NCBI GenBank assembly: GCA_005656395.1
Contig: SRSI01000046.1
Location: 806,001 to 870,000 of the forward strand
Reading direction: 5' to 3'
DNA: 64,000 bases
Source: Strongyloides papillosus
Taxonomy: Eukaryota; Nematoda; Chromadorea; Rhabditida; Strongyloididae
Shown here: one piece after another, positions 59,399 through 64,000 of the stretch
How the letters are laid out: the number at the start of each line of letters is the position of its first letter
Position numbering within the stretch: position 1 is the first letter of the stretch
The notes under the pieces: model-generated
Seen by the model: the letters and a program-made list of their open reading frames with translations, nothing else
What the model was told of the DNA's origin: nothing
The model's database searches: none
Translations under genes and position numbers: made by a program

Positions 59399-61678
59399 AT
59401 GTACTTAGACTCGTGCAGCGGTTTCAATTATCTATCAATGAAATCATGGAAGGATCTTGGTGAACCAAGTCTTGACCTTCTAGATACTGTTGAGATCAAA
59501 GATGTTGGTGCAAATATAATATCATGCTTAGGTGCTTTAGTCATTCCTGTAGTCTTGGATAACATTGAACACACGTGTAAGTTCTATGTCTGGGAACATG
59601 AATGTGATATTATTGGCTTCGGTGATCTTAAGCGATTAGGGTTCATTGGTTGTGAGAGTATAGAAAAAAAATTAGAAAATTGTGCTCAAGTCCGCGTTCC
59701 AAAATTGTCCATGTCATTTGATGTTTCAGAAGATTTTAAACCTTGTGTTATGCCTTTCCGAAAACTTAAACTAAATGTACATGATCTGGTAAAGCAGCGA
59801 CTTGAAGAGGAATGTAAATTAGGTTATTTGAGGAAAATTCCATCAAAGCAAGTTTCAAACGCGAGTCCAATTGTGGTAGTTCCCAAAAGCAACGATGAAA
59901 TTCGCATATGTGGAGATTACACTCGAATCAACAAGTTTATTATCATTCCGGAAGCACAAGATAATATATCAATTAAGAATATTCTTCAACTCAGAAAGAA
60001 GAACGTTCGTTATCTTTCTTCTATTGACTTGAAGGATGCTTATAAGCAGTTCACAATTCATGGTAAAAATCGAGAATTAGCGACTATTAATACACCATTT
60101 GGTTTTTATGAACCACTGAGAGTTGTGTTTGGTATTGCTTCTGTGCCTGCGTTGTTCAATAATGCACTGGCTGATCTCATTGATCCTATACCAGATACAT
60201 ATAGGTACTTTGATGATATAGTAGTAATTAGTAAAACTGAATCTGGTCATAGAGCAGCGTTATCACAATTATTTCAAGTTTTGGAAGAAAACAACATTGT
60301 GTGCAATCGCCAAAAAAGTCAAATTATGGTGAACTCCATTGACTTTCTTGGTTTCTGTATCTCGTCTGATGGCACAATCCAAGCGTCAAACAAAATAAAA
60401 GGTTCGATTCTGGACAGTCCAACTGATTCAACCACTCTGCGTGGTGCCTTAGCAAAAATGTTCTATGCTAGATTGTTCATTCCCGATTTTGCCAAGTTAG
60501 CTAAATCACTGTATCCAAAGAAAAATAAAAAATTTTGTTGGACTGACTTGAAAGAAAAGCAATTTCAACAATTAGTGCAAGCCTATCATCAAGCACATTC
60601 ATTACATATGATTGAAGACAATATTAATACTTTATTTATTGACGTCGATCATGATAATGAATTTGTTGGTTTTGCTGTTTCTTGGATGAAAGGTGGCAAA
60701 CCGTTTTTATTATATTCCAACTCTCGTGTACTCCAAGGCTCTCAAAAACGTTATTCACTAGCTTTACGACTTCTGTTGGCAGTTTCAATAGCGGCGGAAG
60801 AATTAGAGAGTATCTTGTTGTATAATAACATCGTGGTATATACACCATCTGTTGATATTAAAAAAATGTTTGATTCCTTTGTTTCATTTGACGAATGTAT
60901 CAGTAATGATACCACATTTGTTCGTTTAATGGCCAAGCTTTCTCCTTTTCAGATCAAATGGGAAGTTAAGAAGAAGAATTCTAAGTCTATTTCAGATGTT
61001 CCACACTTCTTAATCGCTAGCAAAGATGCTGAATGTGAAACGATCCTTGACCCGAAGTTAATCATTGATGAATACAAAAATGATTATACGTATAAGGTTC
61101 TCAAGAATCAAGATAGAAAGAAATGGCCCATTTGTCTGCGAAAATTCAAAACTGTTCATGAAGATCAAGGCTTATTGTTTCTTGATCATCGTTTGTTTAT
61201 CCCTTCAACACTTCATAGTGAGCTGCTCTCTAAGCTCTACAGTCCCCATAGATCCTTACTTCACATGCGGCGTACGATTACAATGAAGTTCATTGTGGAA
61301 GGCTATACTAGAAAGACAGAGAAATTCTTGATCAATTGCAAAGAGTGTCAAACTGCTCAAAATAACCTGAATAAATTGATAAGCAGTCTGCCTAAGGCTA
61401 CGTTTTCATCTGAAAGAATCCATATTGATAATATGGTATATGGAAAATCAAAAATTTGTGTCATGTATGACAGTTTCAGCAGATTGACCAAAGCTTTCTT
61501 TATCAAGTCTTACGCATCAAAAGAAATGATAAAATGTGTAGAAAAATGGATAGAAGAAGTTGGTACTATCTCAATTTTAGTCAGCGACAATCACCGGCCT
61601 TTGATCTCCAGTGAATTTGATGATTGGTTGAAAGGTCATAATATCTATCACATTAGAAGCATTTCAATAGAAGTATAA
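59399..61678 (+). CDS. Pol: protease, RT, degenerate RNase H, integrase (5' part of pol)
   Basis: 759 codons. Protease: LDSCSGFN at 3-10, with Cys6 where the D-S/T-G triad has Gly. RT: PIVVVPKS (157-164), SIDLKDAYKQF (208-218) with Asp210, and catalytic YFDD at 270-273. RNase H region about 410-535: Asp415 and Asp533 fit the first and last acidic residues, but the Glu position is Leu458 (SLALRLLLAV) and the middle Asp position is Pro483 (VVYTPSV). Integrase: His617, His622, Cys647 and Cys650 form the zinc finger; Asp677 and Asp730 are the first two of D,D-35-E. The frame ends early at 61678; the expected SNG-x-x-E segment continues in another frame, so a frameshift near 61660 separates it from the next ORF. 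Confidence 0.92.
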   Translation: MYLDSCSGFNYLSMKSWKDLGEPSLDLLDTVEIKDVGANIISCLGALVIPVVLDNIEHTCKFYVWEHECDIIGFGDLKRLGFIGCESIEKKLENCAQVRVPKLSMSFDVSEDFKPCVMPFRKLKLNVHDLVKQRLEEECKLGYLRKIPSKQVSNASPIVVVPKSNDEIRICGDYTRINKFIIIPEAQDNISIKNILQLRKKNVRYLSSIDLKDAYKQFTIHGKNRELATINTPFGFYEPLRVVFGIASVPALFNNALADLIDPIPDTYRYFDDIVVISKTESGHRAALSQLFQVLEENNIVCNRQKSQIMVNSIDFLGFCISSDGTIQASNKIKGSILDSPTDSTTLRGALAKMFYARLFIPDFAKLAKSLYPKKNKKFCWTDLKEKQFQQLVQAYHQAHSLHMIEDNINTLFIDVDHDNEFVGFAVSWMKGGKPFLLYSNSRVLQGSQKRYSLALRLLLAVSIAAEELESILLYNNIVVYTPSVDIKKMFDSFVSFDECISNDTTFVRLMAKLSPFQIKWEVKKKNSKSISDVPHFLIASKDAECETILDPKLIIDEYKNDYTYKVLKNQDRKKWPICLRKFKTVHEDQGLLFLDHRLFIPSTLHSELLSKLYSPHRSLLHMRRTITMKFIVEGYTRKTEKFLINCKECQTAQNNLNKLISSLPKATFSSERIHIDNMVYGKSKICVMYDSFSRLTKAFFIKSYASKEMIKCVEKWIEEVGTISILVSDNHRPLISSEFDDWLKGHNIYHIRSISIEV

Positions 61679-61722
61679 GTAATGGGTCAGTTGAGAAAGG
61701 TATTCAATCTGTTCGACATGGT

Positions 61723-62748
61723 TTGAATCAACATTTATCACTAGCCCAAACCATTACAAAAATTAATTCTTCTATTGGTGCAGATAAGCTTACGAATTGT
61801 CAGCGTTTTGAAATGGGTAAAGCAAATGATACTTCAGTATCTCTCCATGACAAGTATACAGTCCAAGTTACAGCATTGAATGGTAGTGGTTGGTATAAAG
61901 TCAAATACGACGATGATGATTGGAAAGAATGTGAATTAGTATCTAAAATTGACCAAAGTTGTTTCAAAATCAAGGACGGAGAAACTTACCATATCAGAGC
62001 GAGTGATGCTGTGAAATTGTCAACTGTAAAAGTTTCAAGTGAATTCAAGGACCAACAATTGTGGAACATACATAATGATGAAGTTGTGAAAGAACCACAG
62101 GATCCACTTGAATCATCTGATGCAGAAAGTACAACTACTGCTGCTGCGCCGTTGAATGACGACAATGACCCAATAAACTACCTACCAGATAGATGTGTTA
62201 ACCAATCCGAGGTTGATGCAATTACTAAAGACTTCGTGGATGATTGGATTGTAGCATCAGATGCAGCTGAAGCTAACATCAACAACCACACAAGTAAAGG
62301 TTGGGCAATTGTTGCAACAAATGGTACTCAGGTAATAATTCAAGGTAAAAAAGTTCATGGTAACACGAGCACACAAAAATTGGAATTAGAAGCTGCCGTT
62401 AAAGGTCTGGAATTCCTTCGAGCTAATTCAAAAAAGGGTTTAATTTTAAGTGACAGCGGATTTGTATGCTCTTCTAGTCAGTGTAATTATGATGTAACAG
62501 CCTTTCCTGATCTCTGGAGCTCATTCAAAGAAAAAAAGGGAGAGACAAGAATTGTTCATGTAAGTGCCCACTCAAAAATAGTGTTAAATGAAATGGTTGA
62601 CTTGTTTGGAAAATGTTACGCTGCGGGAATAGTGGAAAAAGACATGGAATGGCCTTGTGATCTTAACACGGCAGTAATAAGATCTCAAGAGTTCAAAGAA
62701 TTACTTAATAAACTATTGAAAGATGATGCTGCGGATATCAAAAGTTAA
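61723..62748 (+). CDS. Integrase end plus second, complete RNase H domain (3' part of pol)
   Basis: 341 codons, open upstream from about 61660 where the frame carries the integrase motif SNGSVEKGIQ with the third catalytic acid; the first codon counted here is TTG. Residues 1-100 resemble the integrase C-terminal beta-barrel (GSGWYKVKYDDDDW). A Ser/Thr/Asp-rich linker spans 125-150. Residues 173-300 are an RNase HI fold: Asp180 (VASDAA), Glu221 (KLELEAA), Asp244 (LILSDSGFV), His283 and Asp293 (AHSKIVLNEMVD), the complete D-E-D-H-D set with the usual NE-x-x-D ending. This domain is extra, because an RNase H already follows RT. It ends 11 bases before the 3' LTR. Confidence 0.9.
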   Translation: MNQHLSLAQTITKINSSIGADKLTNCQRFEMGKANDTSVSLHDKYTVQVTALNGSGWYKVKYDDDDWKECELVSKIDQSCFKIKDGETYHIRASDAVKLSTVKVSSEFKDQQLWNIHNDEVVKEPQDPLESSDAESTTTAAAPLNDDNDPINYLPDRCVNQSEVDAITKDFVDDWIVASDAAEANINNHTSKGWAIVATNGTQVIIQGKKVHGNTSTQKLELEAAVKGLEFLRANSKKGLILSDSGFVCSSSQCNYDVTAFPDLWSSFKEKKGETRIVHVSAHSKIVLNEMVDLFGKCYAAGIVEKDMEWPCDLNTAVIRSQEFKELLNKLLKDDAADIKS

Positions 62749-62758
62749 AAAAAAGTGG
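62747..62758 (+). other. Polypurine tract
   Basis: AAAAAAAAGTGG, all purine but one, ends exactly at the first base of the 3' LTR, the expected site of plus-strand priming. Confidence 0.7.
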
Positions 62759-62852
62759 TGTTAGATGCTAATTTTAATTAAATATCAAAATTATTGTTTT
62801 ATAAATAGCATCATATTTTTTAATAAATTATGTCTCATGCAAAAATCTAACA
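62759..62852 (+). repeat. 3' LTR, 94 bp
   Basis: Same length and ends as the 5' copy; mismatches cluster at two places (TTCAAA/TCAAAA and CTTATTTTAAAA/CATATTTTTTAA). Confidence 0.93.
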
Positions 62853-63068
62853 CCTTAATAAGGAATTTTTTACCTAATAATAAATTTTCCTTAATAAAAA
62901 ATTTTCCTTAATAAAGAATTTTCCTTAATAAAGAATTTTCCTTAATAAGGAATTTTCCCTAATAAGGAATTTTTTACCTAATAATAAATTTTCCTTAATA
63001 AGGAATTTTTCTTAATAAGGAATTTTTCTTAATAAGGAATTTTTCTTAATAAGGAATTTTCCTTAATT
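62853..63068. repeat. Minisatellite of ~17-bp CCTTAATAAGGAATTTT units
   Basis: About 12 imperfect units start at the first base after the 3' LTR. A larger block containing TTTACCTAATAATAAATTTT occurs twice (near 62869 and 62967), so duplication occurred at two scales. CCTTAATAAGG is nearly self-complementary. Confidence 0.9.
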
Positions 63069-63594
63069 AGACCCGCCTTCGGCAGCTCATAGCTGGTCCG
63101 CAAAGCATATTTTTTAAAAAAAAATTTTTACACAAAATCATTAATCAAAGTATCTGTATAAAAAAATTGTTTTATCGAATTACATATTTATGGAGAAGTA
63201 GAATAAGCGAAAATACATTGTTATAATATATGAAATATTTCTGATTGTGAGAATCATTTTTAACGTTTACATTTATTGAAACCGTTTAGTTTAGTAAAAA
63301 AATTACCAAACAAAAAGAATTTTATTAATATCTAATGGGTGAATAAAAATGAATGCTTGAATCATTCCAAATAAATATTTAATTGATCTTCTATTATATT
63401 TTTAAGATTGATATAAACGATTTAATATCATTTTTCTATTAACTATGTCAGCCATCAGCTCCATCAGCTTCTGGCTCGTGGTCATATTGAAAATAAATTT
63501 ATACTTTATTAAATATTAATAAGACAATTATTTTACAATTTTAACGATATATATATTAATTGTTTATATTAAAATTTATATGTTATGTAAATTT
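63069..63594. other. AT-rich interval with a repeated motif
   Basis: CTGGTCCGCAAAGCA at 63093-63107 followed by TATTTTTT repeats the motif at 42547. Otherwise nothing was recognised. Confidence 0.5.
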
Positions 63595-64000
63595 TTATAG
63601 GTAGTTGATATAATGCGTCAACTGCCGACAACTCCCCTCCAGAAAAAGAAGTTTTACATTTTTCTTTGTTCGTCTAGTTATATTGCCATTTGTTTCTTCT
63701 ATCTCTATGATACTATTACCTATTTGTCTAATTGCTTTTCCTTCTGACCATTCATTATTGAGATCTGGTCTTTGGCGATAGAAACAGAAGCGATCTAATT
63801 TTATAACTTTATCCTCTTTGATATTATCCACTTTACTCTCTAAACGGTATTCTAACATACGATCATAATCCCCTAGGAGTAATTGAAGCGGAGTCCATTT
63901 TTTATTTTCAATAATTTTGTATGGTGTCATTCTAGTTTTAGCCAAGGCCATCTGTAGAGCTGTCGTTTTGGGTACTTGTAAATGTTGGAGACGAGCGAGA
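63595..64000 (-). pseudogene. Retrotransposon integrase C-terminal fragment, runs off window
   Basis: The frame is open from the right edge (63999) to the stop at 63595, about 134 codons. TALQMALAKTRMTPYKI and TPLQLLLGD resemble the end of an integrase core. The rest, with VIKLDRFCFYRQRP, EGKAIRQIGNSIIEIE and a basic tail, fits the beta-barrel C terminus of Ty3/gypsy or BEL/Pao integrases. Without the core it cannot be assigned to a lineage. It may be the intact end of an element lying to the right. Confidence 0.75.

Larger units (their letters stand above)
58664..62852 (+). mobile_element. Ty3/gypsy LTR retrotransposon, 4.2 kb, with second RNase H
   Basis: Bounded by two 94-bp LTRs with TGTTAGAT...ATCTAACA ends. 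A primer-binding site follows the 5' LTR directly and a purine tract precedes the 3' LTR. Inside are a short damaged gag, then protease, RT, degenerate RNase H, integrase, and a downstream second RNase H. Two gag frameshifts and one in integrase make this copy probably inactive, although the long open frames and 89-of-94 matching LTRs show a fairly recent insertion. Flanks (AAATA before, CCTTA after) show no target duplication. Confidence 0.93.

Noticed and set aside
62853..63068. Repeat array as a CRISPR-like locus
   Set aside because: Units are contiguous 17-mers with no unique spacers, in a eukaryotic genome; it is a minisatellite.
63077..63091. CTTCGGCAGCTCATA resembles the 5' part of U6 snRNA
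   Set aside because: Only about 15 bases match, with one mismatch; no ACAGAGA box or the rest of U6 follows.

Overview
The window is AT-rich nuclear DNA of a nematode, most likely of the Strongyloides type. The evidence is a MEC-4-type touch channel, a cuticle collagen, a large cysteine-rich secreted protein with T20D4.11/DUF19-like units, and very small introns (37-55 bp, about half of them under 45 bp). No close species can be named from sequence alone. Spliced gene models below were worked out by hand from splice sites, reading phase and family conservation.

Region 1 (1-42.1 kb) is ordinary gene-bearing chromosome. In order it holds: a BTB-BACK protein running off the left edge (-), 3-ketodihydrosphingosine reductase (-), a GPI- or membrane-anchored cysteine-rich protein (+), cuticle collagen (-), an ASH1/LIN-59 histone methyltransferase (-), a 6.7-kb stretch without genes, an EAF transcription-elongation factor (+), ribosomal protein L32 (+), a MEC-4-like DEG/ENaC subunit (+), diacylglycerol lipase (-), a PPM1G-type phosphatase (+), glutaredoxin 5 (-), PP4 catalytic subunit (-), calpain-7 with MIT domain (+), a small secreted protein (+), succinate dehydrogenase subunit D (-), a RAD6/UBC-1 ubiquitin-conjugating enzyme (+), an unidentified coiled-coil protein (+) and a penta-EF-hand protein (-). 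These are unrelated housekeeping, signalling and cuticle functions. Only the PP4-glutaredoxin pair is spaced like a possible operon.

Region 2 (42.5-64 kb) is a transposon graveyard. It contains a decayed Helitron-type helicase between two ~1-kb diverged direct repeats, an unidentified reading frame broken by two TAG codons, another broken by one TGA, a rearranged minus-strand Ty3/gypsy pol with a 242-bp insertion, a Tigger/pogo-like element nested inside a second pair of inverted repeats, and a nearly complete plus-strand Ty3/gypsy element with 94-bp LTRs. A minisatellite and an integrase fragment at the right edge follow.

The most notable object is the 94-bp-LTR element (58,664-62,852). Its RNase H in the normal place after reverse transcriptase has lost two of four catalytic acidic residues. 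A second, catalytically complete RNase H lies downstream of integrase. This resembles the retroviral arrangement, where a dead RNase H became the connection (tether) domain and a new RNase H was acquired, but here with a different position for the new domain.
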